Assembly (NCBI GenBank): GCA_024180945.1
Contig: JAKSGN010000023.1
Span: 1,240,001-1,304,000 of the forward strand
Direction: 5' to 3'
From: Macrophomina tecta
Taxonomy: Eukaryota > Ascomycota > Dothideomycetes > Botryosphaeriales > Botryosphaeriaceae
DNA length: 64,000 bases
In this document: positions 10,150 to 21,075 of the stretch, piece by piece
Position numbering within the stretch: position 1 is the first letter of the stretch
How the letters are laid out: every line of letters starts with the position of its first letter
Position numbers and translations under genes: made by a program
The notes under the pieces: model-generated
Told to the model about the DNA's origin: nothing
What the model saw: only the letters and a program-made list of their open reading frames with translations
The model's database searches: none

Positions 10150-13100
10150 TACCGCCGCTAATAAAACCCCACTAAACTGGCATTCCCTCCCCGTCCTCCT
10201 CCACCCACCCATCTCATCACTCTCCCACCTATCGCACATGCTCTGCGGCACCCTGCAACCAAAACAACCCGAATACCGATCGTACTGAATCCTCCGACTC
10301 GCCTCCCGCCTCTCCCCTTCCGCCCGCAGGCCTCCTTCTAACCTACAATCGCTAATCCCATGCCCTGCCGCCCGCCCTGCCTCTCCTCCCTCTCCTCCTT
10401 CACCCTCACCGTCTGCCTCGCGTACGGCCGGGCTCGCTGCTGCTCCTGCCCGCGGAATACCTCTTGGTCTCTCCCTCTCCGCCTGTCTCGCTCTCTCCGC
10501 TTCCTCTCTGCCTGTCTTCTCTCCACCGCCTCCCTTCCCTCCACTCTTACCTACTGTTCACTTATTCCTCCTTTCCCCTCTCGCTCTCCCTTCCCTGCGC
10601 AATTGTTACACCGCTCCTCCCCCTCCTCGTACCCCGTCCGCTGCCCGTCAAAATACTCGTTTATTATGATGCGCCCGGCACTGCTTGCTCGCCGGATCCG
10701 CGTACTGCCGTAGTAACGGATCCTCTACCTTCCCTCCTCCCCTTACTGCTACTGCCTCGTTCCTTGCCCCGTCTCTCCCCGCCCTGCCGCTCTCTTGCCC
10801 GTAATCCATCGTGCTGCGCGGCTCGCCCGCGTACAAGATTAACCTGATGCTCGGAATATCAATCCCCATGCCTAACGCGCTCGTCGCTACCAACACGCGC
10901 TACCTGCCCGCCCGGAAATCCTCTAACACTTCGTCCTTCCTGCCCTCGCTTATGTCCGCGTGAAATGACTCGCACACCAACCGGCCCGCCTTCACTAACC
11001 CATCCACCTCGGCCTTCGCCTTGTAATAAATCACTATCCTCCCCTCCGCCGACGCCGCCAACTCGCCTTCTACTAACTCCGCCACTAAATCCTCCTGCTC
11101 CCCCCCCGCCCGGCCCACCGCCGGGTACCACACGTTCTGCCGCACCGTCCACCCCTGGAACATCTTCACCTCGTCCGACATCCACCCCATCCGCTTGAAC
11201 AACCTGCCCTCCTCCCCCGGCGGCAACGTCGCTGTTAATAATACTATCTACGTCTCCGCCACGGCCAACCTGCCCAACTGCCGCAAATGCTTCCGAAAAT
11301 CCACCCTATCGTTTAATACGACGTGGCATTCTCGTCCGCCTGATGCGCTTTAAAAACGTTCTGAACTCCTCGCACACCGCCGCCTCCGGCGTCACCAACA
11401 CGATCGACCCCGCATCCGGCTGCCGCCTACCGCGCACCGCACCCCCGCCTCGTCGCACCGCCGCCCCAAGTCCTTCCGCAATGACTTCAACGGCGTCACC
11501 ACCACCGTTGTGCCGCCGGGTTCTGCCCACGCCTGCAATGTGAATAACACGCTCTTGCCCACCCCGGTCGGCATGACCGCCACCACGGGGCTGTCCCCCG
11601 GCCTTTTGATCGCATCCAATGCCGGCTTCTGCACGCTGCGGAAAACCGCCTTGCCCACCAAGTGCCTCAACTGCTCCTCGCCATTTATCTTGTTTAACCG
11701 GATCCACCGATCCAACCGCTCTTCCGCTTCCTCCTCGAACGAGCACCGCTTGCGCCTCTTGCTCGCCGCCTTGCTGTCCACCGCCTCGTTCCGCTCGTTT
11801 GCCTGATCCGTCGATTCGAATCCCAGAAACCGGTGCCAATCGGTACTGCACGCCAGGAACTGCTGCCTTCGTTCTGCCACCCACCCCAACTGCTCCATGA
11901 ACCCCCCTCGCATACATGATTCCCGCCACGTGCAACGTGTGCCCTGTCTGCGCGTCCGCAATCGCCGCCGCCACGCCATCCTCATCCTGTCGCTGCTGTT
12001 ACTGCTCCTGCTGCTGGTTGCCCCGTATCAAAACCTCTATCCTCTGCTGAAACGGCAAAACCAACCACAAATACCATACCAAAAACTCTTCCATCTCTCG
12101 GGGCAAATACCAGTGAATGATCTTGACATCGCCCTGCAACGCGTGCCCCTTATGATATCGTGTGACGAACACCACCATCCCGTATTAAATGGAAATATGC
12201 CGGTGCCCTGCCTCGGCCGTGTTGCTATACCTGATGCTTAATATCTCCGGCCCTCTCGCCGGCTGCCCGCTCTGTACGTGCATGAATAACAATAAATTTT
12301 CCTTAAACGCCGCAACCCGGCTCATCCAATCCCATACCACCTCGCGGTTCAATCCGGACGCCGTTCCTTGCGGGTGAGCCGCATTCTGACCCTGCCGTTC
12401 TCCATGACCCGCTCGAATAACTACGACCGTCCGTCTACTGGGAATCTGTTGGGCTAATCTTGCAAAAAATTCTACCCGCGCCACCGGTTTATCGAATCGT
12501 CGTGTAGCGAATGCTACGGCACTGCCGGGACCTGCCTGTTCTTGTAAAATAGTAAGTCCTTGGCTAACACCTGCGCCGTCCCCTGCGCCAAACGGTGCAC
12601 TATACCGCGGAATTGCACCATACTAAACGATATGTTCTTATACTCCAATACCTCCCTATCTCTCTACCTGAAGTGCCCCTTCGCCATTGTGTTGAAATGA
12701 ATCTTCATCCCGTACGCTCGCAAATCTAAAAACCACTGCATCGGGCTGTCGCTGCAGCGGACTATGAGATGGTCTATTATCTTGTTTACCCACTGGGTCT
12801 CGCTCCTGTCGGCGTGCCTGCTGCTCTCGCTACTTCTGCTGCTTCCTATGCTTCGTACCCGCTATCTTCGAAATTACACAGCCTCCCGCTCGCGCTGAAA
12901 TGCTCGTTCTTCTCCGCCGGCGTTGCCCCCTCGATTGCCTTCTGAACGACCATGAAATGTGCTATCTTGATTAACGCCTGTAAATTCGACCCCTACATCT
13001 CCGGGTCTCTCTAACTGTTGTCCGTCGGGGCAACTCCTAATACGGAGGCGGCTTATACGAACGCGCTCTCGTACTCGCGCTCGACGAATCGTTGATTTAA

Positions 13101-14389
13101 TAACTCGATGCAAAAATCCAAACACGCCCGTTGAATGGGCCTTAATTTTTGCATCTCCTCTTCGCCCTTCTGGCCCTTCCCGCCGTCTTCTCCGTCGGCG
13201 TCCTCCTCCTCCTCTTCTTCCTCGTCCTCTTCTTCTTCCTCGTCCTCTTCTTCTTCCTCTTCGTTACCTTCCCCGCCTTTAACCTCCCGCTCTGCCTCTT
13301 CGATTAACCTGACGAACGCGCTGAACTGACTGCGGGTGTACTTATACTCCGGCTATCCCAATCGTGCTCCCGCTGCGTCTGTATGAAGAACATCAATACC
13401 TACTACCGCTACCGGCCCCGATTATTACTCGATTCCTCGTCTATGTACGGCTGGTACCGGGTCTGATGCTTTTGCGTCCTGATCGCCTGCATGCGTATCG
13501 ATACACCCGTCCGCTTCGCCACGCTCTCCTGACTGATACGGGTGACGTCCTTTATCACCTGCTATACGGCCGCCTCGATCTGCTCGTTCGGATCGTCTTT
13601 TTCCTTATCGGCGGGCTTCTATCGTGTATTCTTCTTTTCGTCCTCCTCGCCGCCCGGCTTAACGATGCACCGCGATAAATCCTCGCGGTTCTTGCCGACC
13701 GAATACTTCTGCCACTGCATCCGCTCTAATCACGGGTTCGTCTGATCCCTTTCGGCGTCCTGAACGATGGCGACCGCCTCCTTCTCGGCCTGCTCGAACC
13801 GGGCCTGCATCTGCTGCCACGCCCGCGCCCACGTGTCTCTGCTGCTGTCGTTATTACCGCCATCGCCGTTTTCGCCCGCTCTGTACTCGTGTTCGGCCGG
13901 CTGCCGCACCTCGAAATACTGCTATCTGTGCCGGCTCTTGAAAAACCGTTGGCAACGGACCGCCCTTGCGGCCTTCTGGAACCGCCTCTCGACCCGCTCG
14001 CCCTTGCTCTTGCCCGACCCGCACTTTCGGCTGTCGGACGACCACTGATGCTCGATGCGCCAATGCTTCTTCATCGCCAATCTGTCCCGGCAAATATACC
14101 AGCACCTGTCCGGCTTTAACTCGCATATCAACCCGTCCTAATGCAACGGCAACTCCGGGATCGGCTTGTCACCGCCTACAGACACCTGAAATTCACCGGG
14201 GAACCTAACTAATCCGGTAAACGCCACGACCTGCTGTGCGATCTCCTCTGCCTTGTTTCCGCTGATGCCGTGATGTCTGCCCTGCAAATGCCCTGTCACC
14301 TAATTCCGCCATACCGCGTGCCGGTACTCCTTGCACACCACGACTCCGTACTCTCCCAAATGCTGAAAATACTCGGCTGCTTCAGCCAT
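10150..14389 (-). pseudogene. RecQ-like (telomere-linked type) helicase with DUF3505, decayed
   Basis: Pieces in the right order along the minus strand span about 1,400 codons, the usual size of this fungal family. The N-terminus (from ATG 14389, MAEAAEYFQHLGEYG) and ICELKPDRCWYICRD near 14110 form the DUF3505 zinc-finger region. An acidic Glu/Asp run is encoded at 13200-13265. GQPARGPEILSIRYSNT lies near 12250. Walker A MPTGVGKSVLF lies near 11560. The C-terminal helicase half has ATSALGMGIDIPSIRLIL and GQESGRAGRDG (10896-10740), then a Arg/Glu-rich tail near 10340-10540. Frames shift repeatedly. Two early stops read as CAG changed to TAG (N-terminal WRN-stop-VTG and LH-stop-DG), a CpA-to-TpA change as in RIP. 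Intact relatives typically sit beside telomeres. Confidence 0.88.
13203..13263. repeat. low-complexity CTT/CTC tract coding Glu/Asp on the minus strand
   Basis: A run of TCC, TCT and TTC triplets that encodes consecutive Glu and Asp codons in the helicase pseudogene frame. Tracts of this sort occur naturally in the acidic linker of the family. Confidence 0.7.
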
Positions 14390-15449
14390 GTTAACTTGCG
14401 CTTGCTGTACGCTTGTTATTTTGCTATTATATGCTCGTTGATTCGCTGCTTCCTGCTTGCTTTTTCGCCACGCTATGCGGGAAACCGCGCTGTCCTTCCC
14501 CCTTTACGGCTTTGCTATCGAACCGACTACTCTAACCCTTGCTTGCTCAAACTCTCTGACTCGGCGCGCCGCTGCGTGCTACACGTTCGCGCACTGCATA
14601 CGTGCCCGGCGATATTGCGCTCTTAACCACCACCGCGCTCGGGCCGCTTCAACCCCATCAATCTTACCCCAACTTACTTTTAACTGACATTCTGCGCCTA
14701 AACCCGCGGTCGGATGGGCGTGCCGTGCGCGGGAAACGTGACACGAATCTGACATCTTTTTGCTGAATCGACCCTACTCAATCGACGGTACTCGTAACCT
14801 AACCCTAAACTTTAATTTTGTATGGGGCCTGAATCGACCCTTATAACGGTGGATTGGAACATATATTTTAAAGGGTAGAGTCGATTCGACCATATATCTT
14901 AGGGCACTGCAACTCTGAGATGGATGGGCCGCGGTATTCTGGTGGATGGGCCGCATCGTAGTGTATGGGCCGCGAGCGGGACGCAGCACGGCCATGCGAA
15001 ACGGGCGCTTAACGCGGCGGTAACTAGATCGACAAGAGCCGGCGGACCGGGTCTAACACGCAAATCTAATAAGTTGAGCTACGGGGCGCTGGTAGGAGCT
15101 GGACTGGATGGGGTGGTAGGACGTGACGTGTGGTTGCCGGGGCTTGTGCGGCGCAAAGAGTCGTATAGACCGCTTCGGAGAAGCAGCACGGCGAGCTGCT
15201 GGCGGCCTAGGTGTTGCTCTAGACGAGCGGGTGGCGAAGGTAAGCGTGGTACTGTTGGCCGGGACGGGTTTACGTCAACACTTCGCGCATGGCGGCCACC
15301 ATGGATGGGGAGAGGCGGCGGAGGAACGCCGTTCTACGGCTGCGGATGTGGCACGACAGGTATGGTGCGAGCGGCGGAAGGGAGTGACTGGTGGAGCTGC
15401 AGGGGCTAACCATTACGCTGTTATTTTCTCCCCCGGAATTTTCTTCAGC
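14390..15449. other. GC-rich region upstream of the helicase pseudogene
   Basis: No credible gene; long ORFs on both strands at 14924-15470 reflect high GC. Near 14922-14980 an imperfect repeat of the block GATGGGCCGC occurs three times. A telomere-like tract (about three degenerate CCCTAA units) lies at 14795-14810. Confidence 0.45.
14795..14810. repeat. short telomere-like tract
   Basis: The sequence TAACCTAACCCTAAAC contains adjacent CCTAA and CCCTAA units like the TTAGGG repeat of filamentous fungi, about 400 bases upstream of the telomere-linked-type helicase start. It is very short and may be chance. Confidence 0.3.
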
Positions 15450-17052
15450 TCAAACTCCGGCAATGGCTAACGTCAAGATCCTCGCCTTAACCTCCCCATA
15501 TTCGCCTTCCGATGCCTCCTGCAGCGACAACCCTTGGTCAGATGCCTCGCGTGCAGCGCGACCCAGCTCGCAAAAACTCTTCCACATAACCGGAACTGCA
15601 AAGCCATCACCAGAATGAACCCAAGTCACGACGGTAAATATGTCGTTCAGGTACTCCCGGGCCAGCGGCGACACCGATTCCCAGGCTTCAGATTCTTCCT
15701 TCTCTCCGACTCCGTTATCCGTGTCCCGATCAGTTATCTTCGCTGCATCCGCACTTGTTGTGTCTTCTCCTCTGTCCGATACTAGCTCGGGGATGATCGA
15801 GTCGAAGAGCAATAGAGCGACAAAGCGTCCGTAAGCGCGCTCGAAGGCATCGGCATTGGCGACGCGAATGGCGGTCCTGAAATCGTCAAGGTAGGGTTGC
15901 AGGTGCGGCTGCGCAAACTCACGCGGGGGCAGTGTGGGGTGCTACCTGCATTAACAGGCCGAGATCTCGCGTCAACTCGCTCTTGACGGTCCGCTTGGCG
16001 TTACTAGCAGCGGGGCTCGAGAGATCGCGTTGACATTTCCCCGTTGCAGGCGGTGGCGACGGGACACGGTCGTCTTCACACGACGTCTCTCGAATAACAG
16101 AGACGGAGGAGGGGCTCGCCGGAACAAGGATCTGGTACTGCTGGGGTTGCGGGGATTCCGGGGACGGCTCGTCAAGCAGAAGTCGAGTTAAGTCGCTCTT
16201 CGCGGTCCGCTTAGCGTTACTAGCAGTGGGGCTCGAGGGATCGCGTTGACGTTTCCCCGTCGCAGGCGGTGGCGACGGGATACTGTCATCTTCACACGTC
16301 TCTCGCATAACAGAGGCGCAGGGGCTCGCCGGAACAAGGGTCTGATACTGCGGGGGCTGCGGGGGTTCCGGGGACGGTTCGTCAAGCGCAAGTTTGCTCC
16401 AGTCGAGAATTTGCATGCGTGTGAGGTGCATGTCCCACTGCTTGATGACATCGGCGTGAAGACCGGTAGACAAAACCCGGAGCTGCTCTTCTAGACGTTG
16501 ACTGTGCTTGAGGTAGAAGGAGAAGCAGAGCACTTCGGAGATTGACTTGAACTGCATAAGATCATGGGCAGTCCTGGTGCGTGGTCGGAGGACGGCGGCA
16601 CCGGAAGGCCTGGACCACACAAGGCCGGGCCGGCGGAGCTGGATAGTAACCTGAAGAGCGCGACCGGCTGTGAAAAAGCCTGCGTCCCTCAAAGCCGAGG
16701 AAACGTGAGAGTGCCCAAGGTCGCCCTCGTCGACAGCGACGCATTCCAACGGCGAAATTTGGCCAAGACGTGGTAAGGGGACTGTGTATATGAACGGACG
16801 CATCACCGATTTGTTTCCAACGGCCACGTCCACCATCAGTATAAACCTTATTGCAACTCGACCTTCCTCCCCATTGTAGTATGCCTGGAATTTGAAGTCT
16901 GCAGCATTTTTCTTGCTGGAATCGAGATGGATGAGGGTGCACTCGTCGCCTCGTATGGGGTCGTGCCAGACTGGAAAGGCGCGCTGGCTGATGTGCGGAG
17001 AAGGATTGGTGGAGGTGGAGAGAGCGGCGGTGGCAGCGACGGCGTCATCCAT
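15450..17052 (-). CDS. unknown protein with two internal repeats, ~521 residues
   Basis: The main frame runs from ATG 17052 to about 15946 and continues in another frame from 15908 to 15450. The frames join perfectly if a 37-base segment (15909-15945; GTAGCA donor, GCGCAG acceptor) is removed as an unusually short intron; otherwise a frameshift separates them. Residues ~1-230 look globular. They are followed by two tandem ~77-residue repeats, each with a LDEPSPE.PQP.QYQ core, PSPPPATGK and a basic NAKRT segment, likely disordered with nuclear-localisation potential. The C-terminal part (QPHLQPYLDDFRTAIRV onwards) is helical. I do not recognise the family. The repeats also show as ~230-base DNA repeats at about 15955-16400. 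Confidence 0.65.
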
Positions 17053-17177
17053 GTGGATAGGGCCCGACACTATAGTGTTAGCTTACAGAAGACAGGAATA
17101 GAGCAGGCTAAAACGCAACGCCCAAATGGCAGGATGGAGGATATTGAGGAGGAAGAAAGAGGTCCGTCGACTGATCC

Positions 17178-17500
17178 TGAACCCCAGCCGCACGGAGCGG
17201 TTCACAACAGACAACCCTGACGGATAGTCGCGGACGCGGTGCGCGCCGGACCCCAGCCGCTCGATGGCGGATCACAGCAGGGACTAAATCTGATGGATGG
17301 TTGCAGGGTCGCCGATGCTGCAATGGAGGTGCGCAGCTCTGAACCCCAGCCGCACGGAGCGGTTCACAACAGACAACCCTGACGGATAGTCGCGGACGCG
17401 GTGCGCGCCGGACCCCAGCCGCTCGATGGCGGATCACAGCAGGGACTGAATCTGACGGATGGTTGCAAAGTTGGCGATACCGCGATGGGGTTGCAGGTGG
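17178..17500. repeat. two tandem ~162-base direct repeats
   Basis: The block starting GAACCCCAGCCGCACGGAGC at 17179 recurs at 17341. The first ~130 bases are almost identical, while the last ~30 diverge. They lie upstream of the gene starting at 17052, in its promoter region, and show no reading-frame conservation of interest. Confidence 0.85.
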
Positions 17501-17856
17501 GGAGTGCCGAGAGGGAGTCGAGGAACGAGATGCCGCAAAGCGACCGACACGAGGACTCTTAACCCGCGGGAGCATGAACACTCCTTCTGTCGAGCAAGGC
17601 AGTTCGATTTAGCAGTGGGATGTTGCGCATCGACGTGGAGGCTGTTGCAGATGATGGCAGCGGTTGCCACGTGTGGAAAGCAGTTGATTGAGAGAGGTGG
17701 AGGAAGAGGCGGGCGAAAGCGTATACATACGCTAGCCCGCCCGGCTCGGTGATTACTAAGCTGAGGGCTAAACTATAATAGGCAGGATAAGCGATGCCCG
17801 GAGTCCAGCAGCCGGTGGTGTGACTCAGCGGAGGGTTCGGCGACAAGGGTTTTCTG

Positions 17857-17982
17857 CCGCTAAGAGAGGCAGTTAAGAGAGCTTGGAAGGCAGTGGTTAC
17901 TGAAGAGCGCTTAAGGGACCTACTTAATACTATGCCCCAGCGCTGTCAGGACGTGATAAGACGCAGATGGGTGGGACACTAA
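17857..17982 (+). pseudogene. C-terminal fragment of a Tc1/mariner transposase
   Basis: The frame LREAVKRAWKAVVTEERLRD then LLNTMPQRCQDVIRRRW and a TAA stop matches the C-terminus of Tc1-type transposases (compare KSMPQRLADVIQAGG in the element at 4-5 kb). The 5' part is missing. A pogo element is inserted 4 bases after the stop, and the likely 3' end of this host element resumes at 20618. Confidence 0.75.
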
Positions 17983-18069
17983 GTGGTAACGTGTTTCACC
18001 ACTCACCCGGCCACACCAGTCATCCGGCCACCCCACCAACACCAAAACGCGCCCTGGTGAAAATCAGCA

Positions 18070-19711
18070 ATGACATCAACACAGAACCAAGAATCACACC
18101 AGAAAGAGGGTAGACTACTCCTTGCTAAGCAGGCTATTCAAATCAATCGAATTTCGAGCATTCGCAAGGCTGCAACATCGTACGATATACCTCGAACTAC
18201 TCTCCAAGATCATCTCAATGGAACAGCCCCACGAAGCGTGTCTAATTCGCAAAAACGAAAGCTGCAGCCGTCCGAAGAGAAGGCTTTAGTTGAGTGGATT
18301 CTAAGCCTTGATCGGCGAGGATTCCCTCCCCAGGTCATTGATGTACGAAGGATGGCAGACTGTTTACTCGCAGCGCGCGGCCATAATCCTCCACCTCAAC
18401 CAGTCGGCAAGAACTAGATATCTCGGTTTACCAACAACCAGCCCGAGCTTAAAATGAAATGGAATCGAAAGTTCCATTTACAACGCGCCAAATGCGAGGA
18501 TCCAGACACGATTAACGCGTGGTTTACGCGTGTTCAAGAGACGCGTCAGTCATACGGCATTCTCGACGACGACTTCTACAATTTTGACGAGACAGGGTTT
18601 ATGATGGGTGTAATTGCGACATCTAAGGTCGTCACAAGCTCTGATACGACCGGTCGAGCAACTGCTGTGTAACCAGGGAACCGTGAGTGGACAACGGCAA
18701 TCGAGGGCATCAACGCGTCCGGCTGGGCGATTCCGCCGTTCATCATCCTAGCAGGGAAGGTGCACCAGTCAAACTGGTATCGAGAACTGCCGGCTGACTG
18801 GGTAATTGCCGTAAGCAGCAATGGCTGGACGACAGACCAGCTCGGATTTGAATGGATCAAGCACTTCAATACGCACACAGAGTCTTTGTACGAAGGGAGC
18901 CTACCGTCTCCTCATCCTCGATGGCCACAGCAGCCACGCAACGCCCGAATTTGACCAATACTGTATGGCAAATAATATCTTCACGCTCTGTATGCCTGCG
19001 CATACATCGCATCTTCTCCAGCCGCTTGATGTAAGCTGCTTCTCCCCCCTCAAGCGCTCGTACGGTCAGGAGGTTCAGGAAAGCGTCCGCCAAGGAATCC
19101 ACCATATTGACAAAGACGACTTTCTCGCAATATACTCGAAGGTGCGCCCATCAGTCTTTACGGGTCAAAATAGCAGAAGTGGATTTCAAGCCACGGGGCT
19201 TATACCGTATAACCCACAACGCGTCTTATCGTCGCTTACCGTTACCAAAACACCCTCTCCACCAGGTACGGCGAACGGACAAGCACCTCAATGGACGTCA
19301 GAAACACCTCATACTTTGGCTCAGCTAGAGAAGCAGGCTCGGCTCATACGGGATCTCATCCAGCGCCAATCTCAGAGCCCGACGAGCCAAGCATTTAGTC
19401 AACTTGTGAAGGGATGTCAGATGGCGATGAATTCAGCTGTGATACTTGCAAAGGAGAATTCGGAGCTTCGTACAGCTAATCAACGGCGAAAACAAAAGCC
19501 GCAATACCGGCGAAGGTATATTGCACAGGGAGGCGCTCTGCAGGCTCAGCAGGGGCAGTTCTTGGTTCACGGGATAGAAAATGGGGAGGAAGAGGCTGAT
19601 CAACGGGAGGCGACAGCTGTACGACAACGTGCGCCGCCAACGTGCAGTAACTGTCATTTTCAAGGTCACACAATGCGCCGGTGCCCTGAGATTCAACGAA
19701 CGGTTAGATAG
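18070..19711 (+). pseudogene. pogo/Fot1-type transposase, broken
   Basis: ATG 18070 opens a Psq-type helix-turn-helix (SSIRKAATSYDIPRTTLQDH) followed by a CENP-B-like second DNA-binding domain. The DDE domain shows YNFDETGFMMG, INASGWAIPPFIILAG, LLILDGHSSH and HTSHLLQPLDV, i.e. all three acidic catalytic positions. The C-terminus has a CCHC knuckle, CSNCHFQGHTMRRC. The frame is broken by TAG at 18415-18417 (expected Trp, TGG to TAG), TAA at 18670-18672 (expected Gln, CAA to TAA) and a shift near 18895. Both stops fit CpA-to-TpA change on one strand or the other. Otherwise the protein is well preserved, so inactivation seems fairly recent. Confidence 0.92.
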
Positions 19712-19782
19712 GAATTTTAATTGGATTTAAGGCGTTGTGGTGGAATATTTACGCGGTGACGCGTCTTGGGTTTGGTGGGGTG

Positions 19783-20189
19783 TCCGGACACACCAGTCAT
19801 CCGGACACCTCGTTTCTCACCAAAAATCACACAATTTGCAGCGCGATATCGCAACAACCACTGCGTAATAAAATCCCAAAACTTAACCTTAAGCTGGTCG
19901 ATATATTCCGCTTCCTCCTTGGTGAGTGCATACAAATCTATGAACTAGACATGGAGATGTGACATTTTCGACTACAAGTTTTGCTGAAACCTTAGTATGT
20001 GAACATTCACCTCGCCAATCGCCTAGAAAATAAGAAAGAAGAAATAGAGTATATATAAGATCTAAAGAATTCACACTTGGATGTTATTGTATAGATGTTG
20101 TTGAGATATCGCGCTGCAAATTGTGTGATTTTTGGTGAGAAACGAGGTGTCCGGATGACTGGTGTGTCCGGATGACTGGTGAAACACGT
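19783..20189 (+). mobile_element. MITE-type element fused to the pogo element
   Basis: Inverted ends of ~70 bases (about 19783-19855 against 20106-20175) share TCGTTTCTCACCAAAAATCA and end outside in 17-base units ACCAGTCATCCGGACAC. The right end has two units (20147-20180) plus GAAACACGT; the left end has lost its outermost unit and joins the pogo sequence at TCCGGA. The ~250-base interior has no ORF of note. Confidence 0.75.
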
Positions 20190-20191
20190 TA

Positions 20192-20615
20192 ACGTGTTTC
20201 ACCAGTGAGCTGCGCACCCCAGTGAGCTGCGCACCGCGTTTCTCCCCAAAAATCGTAAATTTGGCAGCACAATATCTCCACAGTCACCTAATAAAAACTG
20301 CTAAAATTCCATTATTAAGCTTTTATACGTTCAATGTTTTCTCTTTCTCATTTTTAGAGTGATTGACAAGGTGAGTGTTGACATGCAAGAATTGGAGCAG
20401 ATTTTAGGGTCCAAAATTACATTTCTCCATGGCCACTTGATGCATTCTTATAAATTTAAGATGGGAATAGTGGAATATGTGTGCGAACTTATCCGTAGAG
20501 TTTTAGAAGTTGTTATCTAGTGGTTGTGGAGATGCTGTGCTGCCAAATTTACGATTTTTGGTGAGAAACGCGGTGCGCAGCTCACTGGGGTGCGCAGCTC
20601 ACTGGTGAAACACGT
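20192..20615 (+). mobile_element. MITE of the pogo family, 424 bases
   Basis: About 90-base inverted ends (20192-20282 and 20525-20615) start ACGTGTTTCACC and contain the 17-base unit ACCAGTGAGCTGCGCAC twice. TA flanks it at 20190-20191 and 20616-20617, the first shared with the neighbouring pogo element. It lacks coding capacity and presumably moved by pogo transposase. Confidence 0.88.
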
Positions 20616-20617
20616 TA

Positions 20618-20648
20618 GGCTGCATTAGGCCAAAAATGCGCTGACAGG
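20618..20648 (-). repeat. possible 3' end of the host Tc1/mariner element
   Basis: Removing the pogo element and MITE joins the transposase tail at 17982 to GGCTGCATTAGGCC, followed by AAAAATGCGCTGACAGG and then TA. This would be a terminal repeat of the host element. The matching left end was not found. Confidence 0.35.
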
Positions 20649-20649
20649 T

Positions 20650-21075
20650 ACCGACCTGCGTGGCGGATTCGTCTTCCGCACCACACAACTTATTACTGAT
20701 AGCATGCCTGTGTCATGATATGATTTTCAGAATCCATCAGTGTCCTGTAAAGGTTTTGCAGAGAATAAAAAAGCCAATAGTGGTGTTGTGGAAGGGAAAT
20801 ATAGCTTGTGGCGTTAAGGCGTACTCTGCAGAAACCCGGCAAGAGAGCAACAAACTCTGTGTAATTTAATAGATTAAAAAAGTTCAAGTGTTGAGTTGTA
20901 GCTATGAAGCTCACCGAAGGTAGTTTTCCAAGCATATCAGCAGAGTCGCACCTTCTATATTGCTTGCAACTTCAAGTACCTCGGTCATTTTTCGGTACAC
21001 AGGGTTTTTCGTTACACCGGGGGGGAGGTTAGATCTTGTCAATGGCCGAACATATGTACACAAGTGATTAATTAA
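20650..21075. other. no supported gene
   Basis: Two opposing short ORFs (20660-20935) show no motif. Nothing else is seen. Confidence 0.4.

Larger units (their letters stand above)
17989..20189 (+). mobile_element. pogo/Fot1-type transposon with MITE-derived 3' end
   Basis: The element is bounded by ACGTGTTTCACC at 17989 and its complement ending at 20189, each next to TA (17987-17988 and 20190-20191). It encodes a decayed pogo transposase. The 5' end carries a 17-base doublet (17998-18031). Near 19783 the expected matching 3' end (GGTGGGGTGTCCGGA) breaks off at the palindrome TCCGGA and continues as a MITE with different doublets, so the 3' terminus appears borrowed. Confidence 0.8.

Noticed and set aside
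10360..12241. Plus-strand ORFs rich in Pro, Ser and Leu
   Set aside because: They are antisense shadows of the helicase pseudogene, which is recognisable on the minus strand throughout.
14924..15470. Long plus-strand ORFs
   Set aside because: They overlap in several frames of a GC-rich stretch, show Gly/Arg/Cys-rich nonsense composition and have no motif.
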